A DNA stretch of 42,099 nt from Bacillota bacterium (GTDB lineage: Bacteria > Bacillota_C > Negativicutes > JAEYSJ01). Shown here piece after piece: positions 25,581-33,612 of the stretch (position 1 is its first letter; the number at the start of each line of letters is the position of its first letter). The DNA lies in the NCBI GenBank assembly GCA_023434855.1, contig JAEYSJ010000057.1, forward strand, positions 1-42,099, given 5' to 3'. The position numbers were made by a program, and so were the translations under genes. The notes beneath the pieces were generated by a model, which was not told the origin of the DNA, did not search any database, and was given only the letters and a program-made list of their open reading frames with translations.

Positions 25581-25947
25581 CTTAACTGACGCAACAATTT
25601 TCAGTAAGTTTTATCCGATTATTTTTAATAACGCAGTAAGGAAGGCAAACCTGGAGCCAATGTTAAAAAATTTACTTCTGTCAATAGGAGTTCCTTTATC
25701 GCATAATGGTGTTATTGTAGGGCATCTCAAACTGGTGGCCGAAATATCCAAGGAAGAATTTTTATTTTTGTCGCTTACCAGATTGGACCGGGTGGATGTA
25801 ACGGCTTCAACTAGCTGGACAGGCCAAGGGGATGATATCATCGGCATGGATTTAAAAATTAACGTTTTGGTTTTTGGATTTAATAAGAATTATATTGCTG
25901 AAGTTGTGGCTGCAGCGCTCCAAACGTTTAATCAAAAACAAGGATGA
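25573..25947 (+). CDS. Small protein coupled to the CobW-type GTPase, possibly a CobW C-terminal-like domain
   Basis: 124 residues from a GTG that overlaps the GTPase gene by 8 bases, so translation is probably coupled. AGGAGG lies 7 bases upstream. The protein alternates beta and alpha segments and ends INVLVFGFNKNYIAEVVAAAL, which resembles the final strand and helix of CobW C-terminal domains. There is no Cys. The assignment as a detached CobW C-domain is a guess from shape and position. Confidence 0.6.
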   Translation: MNDLTDATIFSKFYPIIFNNAVRKANLEPMLKNLLLSIGVPLSHNGVIVGHLKLVAEISKEEFLFLSLTRLDRVDVTASTSWTGQGDDIIGMDLKINVLVFGFNKNYIAEVVAAALQTFNQKQG

Positions 25948-25956
25948 TTTTTATTT

Positions 25957-27165
25957 ATGATACAAGAATTGACTGCTGTCTCAAAAAAAACACACTTGTC
26001 CGTCATATGGATGGCCATCTTGCTAGGCATGCTTACTGCATTCGCGCCATTATCTATCGATATGTACTTGCCTGCCCTGCCGGACTTAGCTAATGATCTG
26101 AATTCGAGCGCCTCCCTGGTCCAGCTCAGTCTGACGGCTTGTTTGCTTGGTATTGCATTAGGTCAGTTATTTGCGGGTCCTATTAGCGATGTGCGTGGTC
26201 GAAAAGGTCCGTTGGTTGCAGGTTTACTATCCTACATTATTGCTTCTCTGTGTTGCGCATTTGCTCCAACGGTTTGGATATTGGTAATCATGCGGTTTAT
26301 TCAAGGACTGGCGGGATCAGCAGGCATTGTCATCTCACAGGCCATTGTACGGGATCTATATTCAGGTTCAGAAATGACGCGGTTTTTTGCATTATTGATG
26401 CTGGTCAACGGGGCTGCGCCGATCATTGCTCCTGTCTTGGGCGGACAGATTCTGCAAGTAACCTCCTGGCGGGGCATTTTCATTGTATTGTTGGGGATGG
26501 GGATGCTTACGTTGTTTGCCGTTTTATTCGGATTGCCTGAAACCTTGCCTGCCTCCCTGCGGACAAAAGGCGGTATTAATAATACCCTTCGCACGTTTTT
26601 TGGCTTAATTGGCAACCGAACCTTTATGGGCTATGCAATAAGTCAGGGATTTGTTTTTGCGGCCATGTTTGCCTATATCTCGGGATCTCCCTTTGTTTTA
26701 CAGAATATCTTCGGTGTTTCTCCACAAATGTTTAGTGTGTTTTTTGGCATTAACAGCCTGGGAATAATTATTGCCGGTCAAATTACCGGCATGTTGGCCG
26801 GCCGGATTTCCGAGACCAAGCTTCTGATTGCAGGTCTTATAATTGCGTTTGTGGGAGGTATTCTTTTATTAGTCGTGATTTTGGCCGGTAGTGAGCTATA
26901 TACCATTTTGCTGCCATTGTTCTTTGTCGTTTCAAGTGTTGGGGTTGTTCGGGCAAGCAGTTTCTCGTTAGCTATGCAGGATCAGGCAAAATCGGCAGGC
27001 AGCGCTGCGGCTCTTATCGGAGTTTTATCTTTTATGTTTGGGGGATTGGTGGCACCGTTTGTTGGGATCGGTGGTAGCCATACTGCTGTTCCCATGGGCA
27101 TTATCATTGCTTTCGCTGAAACTGCGGCTGTTTTATGTTATGTGTTCTTAGTTTACGCAAAATGA
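25957..27165 (+). CDS. MFS transporter, Bcr/CflA drug-resistance type
   Basis: 402 residues with twelve hydrophobic segments. The start FAPLSIDMYLPALPDLANDL is typical of Bcr/CflA exporters, with the MFS loop motif GPISDVRGRKGPL near 74-86 and RFIQGLAGSAGIVISQAIVRDL near 110-130. The family exports small hydrophobic compounds by proton antiport. It lies 9 bp after the small CobW partner gene and 27 bp before the DUF2284 gene, so it belongs to that operon and might expel a demethylated product. The substrate is unknown. Confidence 0.88.
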   Translation: MIQELTAVSKKTHLSVIWMAILLGMLTAFAPLSIDMYLPALPDLANDLNSSASLVQLSLTACLLGIALGQLFAGPISDVRGRKGPLVAGLLSYIIASLCCAFAPTVWILVIMRFIQGLAGSAGIVISQAIVRDLYSGSEMTRFFALLMLVNGAAPIIAPVLGGQILQVTSWRGIFIVLLGMGMLTLFAVLFGLPETLPASLRTKGGINNTLRTFFGLIGNRTFMGYAISQGFVFAAMFAYISGSPFVLQNIFGVSPQMFSVFFGINSLGIIIAGQITGMLAGRISETKLLIAGLIIAFVGGILLLVVILAGSELYTILLPLFFVVSSVGVVRASSFSLAMQDQAKSAGSAAALIGVLSFMFGGLVAPFVGIGGSHTAVPMGIIIAFAETAAVLCYVFLVYAK

Positions 27166-27192
27166 TTTGCGGGTAGAGGAGGTATACAACTG

Positions 27193-27744
27193 ATGAGGAC
27201 TGTATTTACCGAGTTAGTCCGGGAAGCTTTGAATTACAAGGCCGATTATGCGGCTATTGCTGACGTTTCGCAAATTAAATTTGTTCCTGAATTTCGTAAA
27301 GCCTGCGAACAGAATAGCTGCGGCAAATATAATAAAAACTGGATGTGTCCGCCGGCAGTGGGGACTTTGGAAGAACTAAAAGCGCGAGCCTGCCAATTTC
27401 AGCAGGGACTGTTGTTTCAAACCGTTCATACAGTTAAGAGTTCTTTTGACTGGAAGGGCATGATGGCCGCAGCAAAAATTCATGACGGCATTTTTCGCGA
27501 TATCTTGGAAGCACTAAAAACAAAATATCACTTTTTCGATATTTTGCCCCTTAGTGCCGGGGCTTGCTTATTTTGTGACAGGTGCGCTTATTTGGATAAT
27601 GAACCTTGCCGGTTTCCGGACAAGGCGCTGGCTTCTGTTGAATCTTATGGTATAGATGTAATGAATCTGGAAAAGGCCTGTGGCATTCCGTACTACAATG
27701 GGAAAAATACTGTATCTTACGTTGGGCTTATCCTATTTCGCTAA
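27193..27744 (+). CDS. DUF2284 Cys-rich metal-binding protein
   Basis: 183 residues. Two Cys groups are visible: CGKYNKNWMCPP (about 43-54, with a further Cys at 38) and CLFCDRCAYLDNEPCRFP (about 125-142). This is the DUF2284 layout, predicted to hold an iron-sulfur cluster or zinc. The role is unknown. GAGGAGG lies 11 bases before the ATG. It closes the CobW/MFS operon, and promoter P2 starts only a few bases after its stop. DUF2284 genes near corrinoid methyltransferases suggest a supporting redox or metal role, which is inference. Confidence 0.8.
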   Translation: MRTVFTELVREALNYKADYAAIADVSQIKFVPEFRKACEQNSCGKYNKNWMCPPAVGTLEELKARACQFQQGLLFQTVHTVKSSFDWKGMMAAAKIHDGIFRDILEALKTKYHFFDILPLSAGACLFCDRCAYLDNEPCRFPDKALASVESYGIDVMNLEKACGIPYYNGKNTVSYVGLILFR

Positions 27745-27751
27745 AAAAACA

Positions 27752-27802
27752 TTGACAAACTATTGTTTTCTTTATACGCTTTGCATATAGATGTATATAT
27801 AA
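27752..27802 (+). promoter_or_regulatory. Promoter P2 with GntR-type operator
   Basis: TTGACA (27752-27757), then TACGCT at 17-bp spacing (27775-27780) or TATACG at 15. TATAGATGTATATA begins at 27786, the same 14 bases as at P1 and P3. The right half of the dyad is degenerate here (TAATAG in place of CAT). Confidence 0.75.
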
Positions 27803-27869
27803 TAGCTCATGAAATACTGTAAACTCTAATCGCATGTAGCCGACTGTAGTATGAAGAAGGTGATGTTAG

Positions 27870-29717
27870 GTGAATCAATCATGCCAATATAGGCTGACAG
27901 TTGAGGGCAGGGAACAACAATTTAAGTGTCCGGCAACGCAGACTTTGTTGCAGTCGTTGATCGATGGGGGGATTTATCCGGAAGCGAATTGCGGTGGCCG
28001 GGGTACTTGTGGCAAGTGTAAGATCCAGGTGCTTGAGGGACAGGTCGCCAATAAAGAAGGTCAGCCGCTGTCTCCCGGTGACGATGGTACTTTCCTGGCA
28101 TGTCAGGTTTATCCCCAGGGAAATATTACCATCTCCCTAAAAAAATCCGAGGCCAGTCAAAAAGGACAGGTTTGCGGAAACTTTGCCGCCCAGGGAACGC
28201 CTCTTATACAAAAACTTGTGCTTACCCCTGAGTATCCTACTGTAGATAATCCTTACTCAATACAAGAAATGATCTGGCAAGCCATAAATGTACAGGAATC
28301 ATCACTGTGGATTCCCGCCAGTTCCTTAATTCTCAATGAACCTAAGATTCTCCGGGAATTAAGCGCAATTACTGTAATAAAACCTGAGCTTATAACAATT
28401 TGTCTTATCGGCGATAAGCTTGTAGCGGTGGAAGCAGGCGATACTGCCAGTAAATTATTTGGTGTTGCCTTTGACATTGGTACAACTACCGTTGTTGGTA
28501 TGCTTGTGGACATCAATGCGCGCAAAATAATTGCCACCTGCTCAAAAACCAACCCGCAGTCATCTTTTGGCGCAGACGTCATTTCCCGGATTAAAGCAAG
28601 CTGTGAGCTGCCCGAGGGATTGACGAAATTATCCGCAATGATCCGGCAGTGTCTGAACCAAATAATTGTCGAGCTTTGTACTTCCGCCGGAATATCATCA
28701 ACTTCAATATATGCAGCTGCCATCGCGGGTAATTCGACAATGACTTCTTTGTTATTGGAAATTTCACCGTCAACACTTATCCATAAGCCCTATGCTGCTT
28801 TATTTAAGCATATAGAACTCTTATTTCCACAGGAAATTGACCTGGACATTAATTCCGCCGGCCGGGTTCAGGTTTTGCCGGCTATTGCGAGCTTTATCGG
28901 GTCTGATACTACGGCCGCTGTTCTGGCAGTAGATCAGGATATTTTGCCAAGGCCGCTGCTTCTGGTTGATCTGGGAACAAATGGTGAAATGGTTTTAGGA
29001 AATGGCCATAAGCTTTGCGCTTGTTCTACTGCAGCCGGTCCTGCCTTTGAAGGTGCGCATATACGCGATGGCATGCGGGCTGCCACCGGAGCTATTGCCG
29101 ATGTTACGATTAACAAGGATGTCCGGGTTGAGGTAATTGGTAATGTCAGGCCAAGCGGCATCTGCGGATCAGGGATAGTCAAGGCAGTTGCCGAGCTTGT
29201 CAAAGCAGGCATAATCGGCCAGACCGGCAAATTTAACAAATCATTGACTGAAGTTTTGCCTCTTGGTATTAGGCAAAGATTGATAAATCGCGGCGGGCAG
29301 TGGGAATTTGTCCTGGTAGAAGGTAAAGACAGTGCCACCGGGATGGATATCTCCATTACCCAGGCCGATATTAGACAAATTCAACTGGTTAAGTCATCAA
29401 TTTGCACAGGAATCGAATTTTTATTGGACCGGATTCCTGTTACAACAGAATTAGATGTTTGTCTTGCTGGTGCTTTTGGCAATTATATCGACATTGATAG
29501 TGCTATAATTATCGGAATGTTTCCCGGTTTTGCCAGAGAATCAATCCGTTCAGTAGGGAATGCTGCCGGGACGGGAGCCGTCCAGGCATTGTTATATTCT
29601 GATAAACTGCAGCGCAGTATCGGTATTGCGGGCAAAGTTGACTATGTGGAACTGGCAGCGCAGCCTAATTTCCAAAATAGATTTCTAGAGAATCTTTCTT
29701 TTCCCGAGGTGGTGTAA
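27870..29717 (+). CDS. Reductive activator of corrinoid proteins (ferredoxin-ASKHA, RACE type)
   Basis: 615 residues. An N-terminal 2Fe-2S ferredoxin domain (about 1-95) has CGGRGTCGKC (about 41-50) and a fourth Cys in FLACQV. The ASKHA ATPase part starts at FDIGTTTVVG near 205, with AAIAGNSTM, LVDLGTNGEMVLG and GAFGNYIDIDSA. This matches RACE/RamA-like proteins, which use ATP to drive reduction of inactive Co(II) corrinoid to Co(I). It starts at GTG after GAAGGTGATG. It is the first gene of operon P2, overlaps the GntR gene by 1 base, and presumably serves all corrinoid proteins of the island. Confidence 0.92.
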   Translation: MNQSCQYRLTVEGREQQFKCPATQTLLQSLIDGGIYPEANCGGRGTCGKCKIQVLEGQVANKEGQPLSPGDDGTFLACQVYPQGNITISLKKSEASQKGQVCGNFAAQGTPLIQKLVLTPEYPTVDNPYSIQEMIWQAINVQESSLWIPASSLILNEPKILRELSAITVIKPELITICLIGDKLVAVEAGDTASKLFGVAFDIGTTTVVGMLVDINARKIIATCSKTNPQSSFGADVISRIKASCELPEGLTKLSAMIRQCLNQIIVELCTSAGISSTSIYAAAIAGNSTMTSLLLEISPSTLIHKPYAALFKHIELLFPQEIDLDINSAGRVQVLPAIASFIGSDTTAAVLAVDQDILPRPLLLVDLGTNGEMVLGNGHKLCACSTAAGPAFEGAHIRDGMRAATGAIADVTINKDVRVEVIGNVRPSGICGSGIVKAVAELVKAGIIGQTGKFNKSLTEVLPLGIRQRLINRGGQWEFVLVEGKDSATGMDISITQADIRQIQLVKSSICTGIEFLLDRIPVTTELDVCLAGAFGNYIDIDSAIIIGMFPGFARESIRSVGNAAGTGAVQALLYSDKLQRSIGIAGKVDYVELAAQPNFQNRFLENLSFPEVV

Positions 29718-30445
29718 TGAAAAGTCGTGAGAATTTAATACCTGTATACTATCGTTTGGCTGAAGATATCAAGCAACAGATTGAATCAGGCGAGTTAAAA
29801 CATGGTGATCTAATTCCTACAGAAGCCCAGTTGGGAGAGAAATACGGAATAAGCCGCATGACCGTAAGGCAGGGAATCGGACTTTTGACCGAAGCGGGGC
29901 TTATTGAGACAGTGAAAGGGAAAGGAAGCTTTGTTACCCGGCCGCAGCTAAATCAACTGGTTATTGATTTAAAAAGAACCGGGGCCGGTAACGCAGTATT
30001 AAAGTATAAACTCCTGGAGGTAAAGCTTGTCCGGGACAATTCCAGGTTTGTCGACGAACTGGGTTTTGCCGGAAATTCAAAGGTGATTACCGTGAAGCGG
30101 CTTATCTATAAAGATGACCGGCCTGCAGCCATTGAAGAAAAGTATTTGCTGTACCAGAAGGGCAGTCCGTTACTGGAAACTCAGTTAGAATATGCGGACT
30201 TTCCCGAATTGGTAGCTAAACATCAGGACAGTGTGCCGGTGCGCAATGATATGGTAATATCGGTGGATACTTTATCGCCTGAACAGTCCAAATTATTGGA
30301 GACAGAGCAGGGTATGCCCGCGCTGGTGTTAAAGCAAGTTATTTTTTCCAATGATGATAAACCACTTGGCATTTCAATGATGATTTGTCACAAGGACCGG
30401 TTCACCATCCAGGCAACATCATACCCACTTTCAAGGAGGCTATGA
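29717..30445 (+). CDS. GntR-family regulator, HutC subfamily (UTRA domain)
   Basis: 242 residues. The N-terminal winged helix (about 8-72) reads PVYYRLAEDIKQQIESG, PTEAQLGEKYGISRMTVRQ, GKGSFVTRP. The C-terminal UTRA effector domain (about 95-238) has AIEEKYLL and ends in a typical strand. HutC-type proteins usually repress and are released by a small ligand. Their operators tend to be GTnTAnnAC-like dyads, and the GTATATAC core found at P1, P2 and P3 fits. The gene lies inside operon P2 and overlaps the preceding stop (TAATG), so it probably controls its own operon. The effector is presumably the methylated substrate or a product. Confidence 0.9.
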   Translation: MKSRENLIPVYYRLAEDIKQQIESGELKHGDLIPTEAQLGEKYGISRMTVRQGIGLLTEAGLIETVKGKGSFVTRPQLNQLVIDLKRTGAGNAVLKYKLLEVKLVRDNSRFVDELGFAGNSKVITVKRLIYKDDRPAAIEEKYLLYQKGSPLLETQLEYADFPELVAKHQDSVPVRNDMVISVDTLSPEQSKLLETEQGMPALVLKQVIFSNDDKPLGISMMICHKDRFTIQATSYPLSRRL

Positions 30446-30448
30446 GTT

Positions 30449-31108
30449 ATGCTAAGGGTCCAAAAGATGCTTGTTGGCGCAATGGCCAGACTTGATGACA
30501 CAATGGTTCTGAATTTAGTAAATCAGGGGCTGCAAATGGGGATTAACCCTTATGTATTACTCGAAGAAGTCCGGGCCGGAACTGAAAGGGTAGGAGAACT
30601 GTACAGCAAGGGTGAGTACTTTTTATCTGATCTTATTATGGCTGCCGAAATTTTTAAGGATGTTCTGGAAATTGTTGGTAAAGACCAACAAGGAACAACA
30701 CCATTGTCTCCATATCCACCCATTATTTTTGGTACGGTGGAAGATGACATTCATGACATTGGTAAAAACATTACCATCGGCATTCTCCGTTATAGTGGCT
30801 TTGATGTCTGTGATTTGGGGGTGAACGTGCCACCGGCAGTTTTTGTTGAGGCGGTGGAGCGGTGTCACAGTCAAATTATTTGCCTGACCGGGCTAATTAC
30901 CGAATCCTATGATTCTATGAAGAAGACCATTCAATTATTCAATGAAGCGGGATTGCGCGGACAGGTCACTTTGATTATCGGAGGCTTGGTAAGCGAGGTC
31001 GTCCGCCAATACACAGGAGCTGATTATTGGTCTACCGATTGCAGGAAAGTGTTGGAGTTATGCCGGACGATTTCAGTTCGGAACGAGTTAAAGGTGGAGT
31101 TATTGTAA
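30449..31108 (+). CDS. Corrinoid protein (methyl carrier), diverged copy
   Basis: 219 residues. A helical cap domain (about 10-85, with GEYFLSDLIMAAEIF) precedes a B12-binding Rossmann domain. The cobalt-ligand motif is DDIHDIGKN with H102 as lower ligand. The second motif is LTGLITES, where the other copies have CLLTTAFD, and the third is IIGGLVSE. It accepts a methyl group from a substrate methyltransferase. It differs more from the copies at 34740 and 37230 than those do from each other, so it may pair with another methyltransferase. It lies 3 bp after the GntR gene. Confidence 0.9.
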   Translation: MLRVQKMLVGAMARLDDTMVLNLVNQGLQMGINPYVLLEEVRAGTERVGELYSKGEYFLSDLIMAAEIFKDVLEIVGKDQQGTTPLSPYPPIIFGTVEDDIHDIGKNITIGILRYSGFDVCDLGVNVPPAVFVEAVERCHSQIICLTGLITESYDSMKKTIQLFNEAGLRGQVTLIIGGLVSEVVRQYTGADYWSTDCRKVLELCRTISVRNELKVELL

Positions 31109-31123
31109 AGGAGCAGGTTTATA

Positions 31124-31828
31124 TTGAGGACAGCAATTTTGGCTTGTCATACACTTCAGAATGAGCTTAAGATGGCGATTAAGGAAGCCGGCGTAGATTT
31201 TCCCGTTTATTATATTGAATCCGGGTTGCATAATACGCCCGAATTACTGCATCAAAGAATTCAGGGCGAGATCAATAGAATTGATAATGTCGATGTAATA
31301 ATATTAGTCTTCGGCTATTGCGGCAACAGCTTGCTTGGAATTAAATCCGACACGGCCACATTGATAATTCCCAGGGTTGATGACTGTATACCTTTGCTGT
31401 TGGGTTCTTGTGAAGCGCGAAAAGCGATTTCTAAGGAGATGGGCACTTACTTTTTAACCAAAGGCTGGATAGATAACGAAAATAATATGCTGCAGGAGTA
31501 TGAACGGTGTGTTCAGCGTTACGGACAGGCGCGAGCGTTAAAAGTGATGAAAGTTATGTTGGCCCATTACAAACGTTTTATGCTCATTGATACCGGAGCA
31601 TATCCTGTAGAAAGTGTTGTGCCGGTGACGCAGGATTTTGCCGACAAGCTTGGTCTGCGTCATGAAGTCGCACCTGGTTCGCTGCGCTTGTTGCACAAAT
31701 TGCTACAAGGACCATGGGATGAGGAGTTCTTTGTGCTTAAACCAGGTCAGGCACTAACGATGAACGATATCTGTAGTGGCGTTGAAGAGCGACAAGGCGG
31801 GAGCCAGCTGCGACTGGTAACAAAATAA
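31124..31828 (+). CDS. DUF1638 protein (copy 1)
   Basis: 234 residues, TTG start 7 to 10 bases after AAAGGAGCAGG. The family features visible are AILACHTLQNEL, YIESGLHNTPELLHQRIQ, VFGYCGNSLLGI, PRVDDCIPLLLGS and GTYFLTKGWID. Conserved Cys in HTL-proximal LACH, GYCG and DDCI, plus a His, could form a metal site. DUF1638 proteins are recurrent neighbours of corrinoid methyltransferases, but I know of no settled function. Its position after a corrinoid gene is repeated in operon P3 by a clear paralog (35402), which argues for a functional link with the corrinoid protein. Confidence 0.82.
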   Translation: MRTAILACHTLQNELKMAIKEAGVDFPVYYIESGLHNTPELLHQRIQGEINRIDNVDVIILVFGYCGNSLLGIKSDTATLIIPRVDDCIPLLLGSCEARKAISKEMGTYFLTKGWIDNENNMLQEYERCVQRYGQARALKVMKVMLAHYKRFMLIDTGAYPVESVVPVTQDFADKLGLRHEVAPGSLRLLHKLLQGPWDEEFFVLKPGQALTMNDICSGVEERQGGSQLRLVTK

Positions 31829-31886
31829 GAAAAAATGCTTGTGAGCTAATTGTATGGCGAAGAATGAAGTCATAGTTTTATGAACA

Positions 31887-31916
31887 GAGCTTGGTAAATT
31901 CCAGGCTCCTTTTTTT
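31887..31916 (+). terminator. Terminator of operon P2
   Basis: GAGCTTGG (31887-31894) pairs with CCAGGCTC (31901-31908, one wobble), followed by a run of seven T. Confidence 0.8.
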
Positions 31917-31991
31917 ATGGGTATCAGCTATAAAAAAATTCAAAAGGAGAGACCGATTAGTTAGAAATTATCTAAAATATGCAAAAATTTA

Positions 31992-32039
31992 TTGACAGGG
32001 TGAATAATGTAGCTTAATATATAGATGTATATACGTCTA
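31992..32039 (+). promoter_or_regulatory. Promoter P3 with GntR-type operator
   Basis: TTGACA (31992-31997), 17-bp spacer, TAATAT (32015-32020). The dyad TAGATGTATATACGTCTA (32022-32039) follows directly, palindromic except for one T/G pair per half. It is the most symmetric of the three operator copies. A leader of about 180 nt follows, with a small hairpin (GTAAG...CTTAC near 32130-32152) and no clear gene. Confidence 0.82.
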
Positions 32040-32221
32040 TCCCTAATATTTATTACTGAAAACATCTCAATTATGAAATCGGGAAATTAGTTTTACAACA
32101 AATCATAATCCAGAAAGGCGGTGATCAGTAAGCACAGTTATTATTGTACTTACATAAAGGGGTAACGGACGTATATTTTACACAATGTTTTTATTTATAA
32201 TGGTTGAGGTGGGAAAAAACT

Positions 32222-33583
32222 ATGAAAAAATGGTTCAGCGCGCTATTAATACTTGCGATTCTCGGTTTTTCCAACTTAGCACTTGCTGCCAATAGTACAT
32301 TCAGTGATGTTCCGGCGAAACACTGGGCATATGATGCCATTAGCAAACTGGCCAAAGCCGGTATTGTCAGCGGCTATGGGGATAATACATTTCGTGGCGA
32401 CCGGACGATGACCCGCTATGAAATGGCGACTATTGTAGCTAATGCTATAACTAAAGAAGATAATGCCAATGCTGAAAATAAGGCATTAATTGAAAAACTT
32501 GCTGCTGAATTTTCCGATGAATTAAAGAGCCTTGGTGTGCGGGTACAAGCACTTGAAGCAAAGGAGGAGAGCCGTTTAAAAATTAGCGGAGTGGGTGTTT
32601 TTGACTACGAATGGGTAAAAAATGCACGACCTTGGCCGGTGGCACTAGGTGGAAGTTTATCGCCAGATGGCACGTCAAAATCTGAAACCCGTACGTTGGC
32701 TGTATTCAATCTGGATGAGAAATTCGACAAAGACAGTTACTTTCATGCCGAGCTGGCGGGAGAAGTCATGGGGGGCAGAGCAGTCGACTCATCCAGCGTG
32801 AAATTCCAAACTGCCCATTACGCCAGTAAAGCAGGCGGCATTGAATGGGCAGTAGGCCGGTTTACTCCGTATATTGGAAAAGGATTACTGTATTATGTAC
32901 CGTATAATGATGGTATAAGAGTGTCATTTGGCACTGATGTTAAAACAACCTTATATTCTGTAAAGTTTTCTGACCGTACTTGGACGCTGGCTGATGTTGG
33001 CTATAAAGCAAGTAGCAATACCAATCTGTTTTTATCTTATGTAAATGACAAGGTCAACACCGGCTATGATCCTATTTTTGCCAATAAAGATTATTACAAT
33101 AGTACCGCTCTTGGTGTAGAATATACCGGGTTAAAGAACCTTACACTGACGGCCGAGTTTGGCCAAAACAGGGCTGCAGACGCTAAAGCCGCCAATGACG
33201 GTTCAGTGCCGCGGGGGATGTATATCAGGGCAAAATATAAGGGGGCAAATCCTGCCGCTATCGGTTCAGCCGGTTTTTGGGTAATGTACAAAAATGCGCA
33301 GAACGGCTTTGACCTTGTCAACAGATCGAGCCGTAATGAATTTGCTGGTCCATATAACTGGTCGGCCGGTTCCTGCGGTGGTGCGTTAAATGATTTGCAA
33401 GGGTTTGAATACGGTTTTGAAGTAACAGTTGCACCGCATGCTATCTTGATGGTACGGTATGATGATCTATCAGCGAAAAAGGTGCCTGGTGGACTACTTT
33501 ATGACGAATATGGTGCAGCTTTTAACCAAATCACACAAAAGGAACAAAAATATTTTCTCAGCCAATTGGTCTGGTTTTTCTAA
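32222..33583 (+). CDS. SLH-domain outer-membrane porin (OmpM-like)
   Basis: 453 residues from the ATG at 32222, preceded by GAGGTGGG. A signal peptide covers 1-22 (ending LALAA). One SLH domain (about 25-80: FSDVPAKHWAYDAISKLAKAGIVSGYGDNTF, MTRYEMA) would tether it to peptidoglycan or its secondary polymers. A short coiled coil (about 85-115) leads to a beta-barrel ending in a C-terminal aromatic (LVWFF), as outer-membrane barrels do. This is the layout of OmpM of Negativicutes. It is the first gene of operon P3, just ahead of methyltransferase genes, which suggests a substrate-inducible uptake channel. Confidence 0.9.
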   Translation: MKKWFSALLILAILGFSNLALAANSTFSDVPAKHWAYDAISKLAKAGIVSGYGDNTFRGDRTMTRYEMATIVANAITKEDNANAENKALIEKLAAEFSDELKSLGVRVQALEAKEESRLKISGVGVFDYEWVKNARPWPVALGGSLSPDGTSKSETRTLAVFNLDEKFDKDSYFHAELAGEVMGGRAVDSSSVKFQTAHYASKAGGIEWAVGRFTPYIGKGLLYYVPYNDGIRVSFGTDVKTTLYSVKFSDRTWTLADVGYKASSNTNLFLSYVNDKVNTGYDPIFANKDYYNSTALGVEYTGLKNLTLTAEFGQNRAADAKAANDGSVPRGMYIRAKYKGANPAAIGSAGFWVMYKNAQNGFDLVNRSSRNEFAGPYNWSAGSCGGALNDLQGFEYGFEVTVAPHAILMVRYDDLSAKKVPGGLLYDEYGAAFNQITQKEQKYFLSQLVWFF

Positions 33584-33612
33584 GTAGCAGAAAAATATGG
33601 GGGGTAAGGCTT

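Noticed and set aside
31829..32221. Cobalamin riboswitch or small gene in the leader of operon P3
   Set aside because: No B12-box-like consensus is visible. The only short frame (GTG after AAAGGCG) has a ribosome binding site too close to the start.
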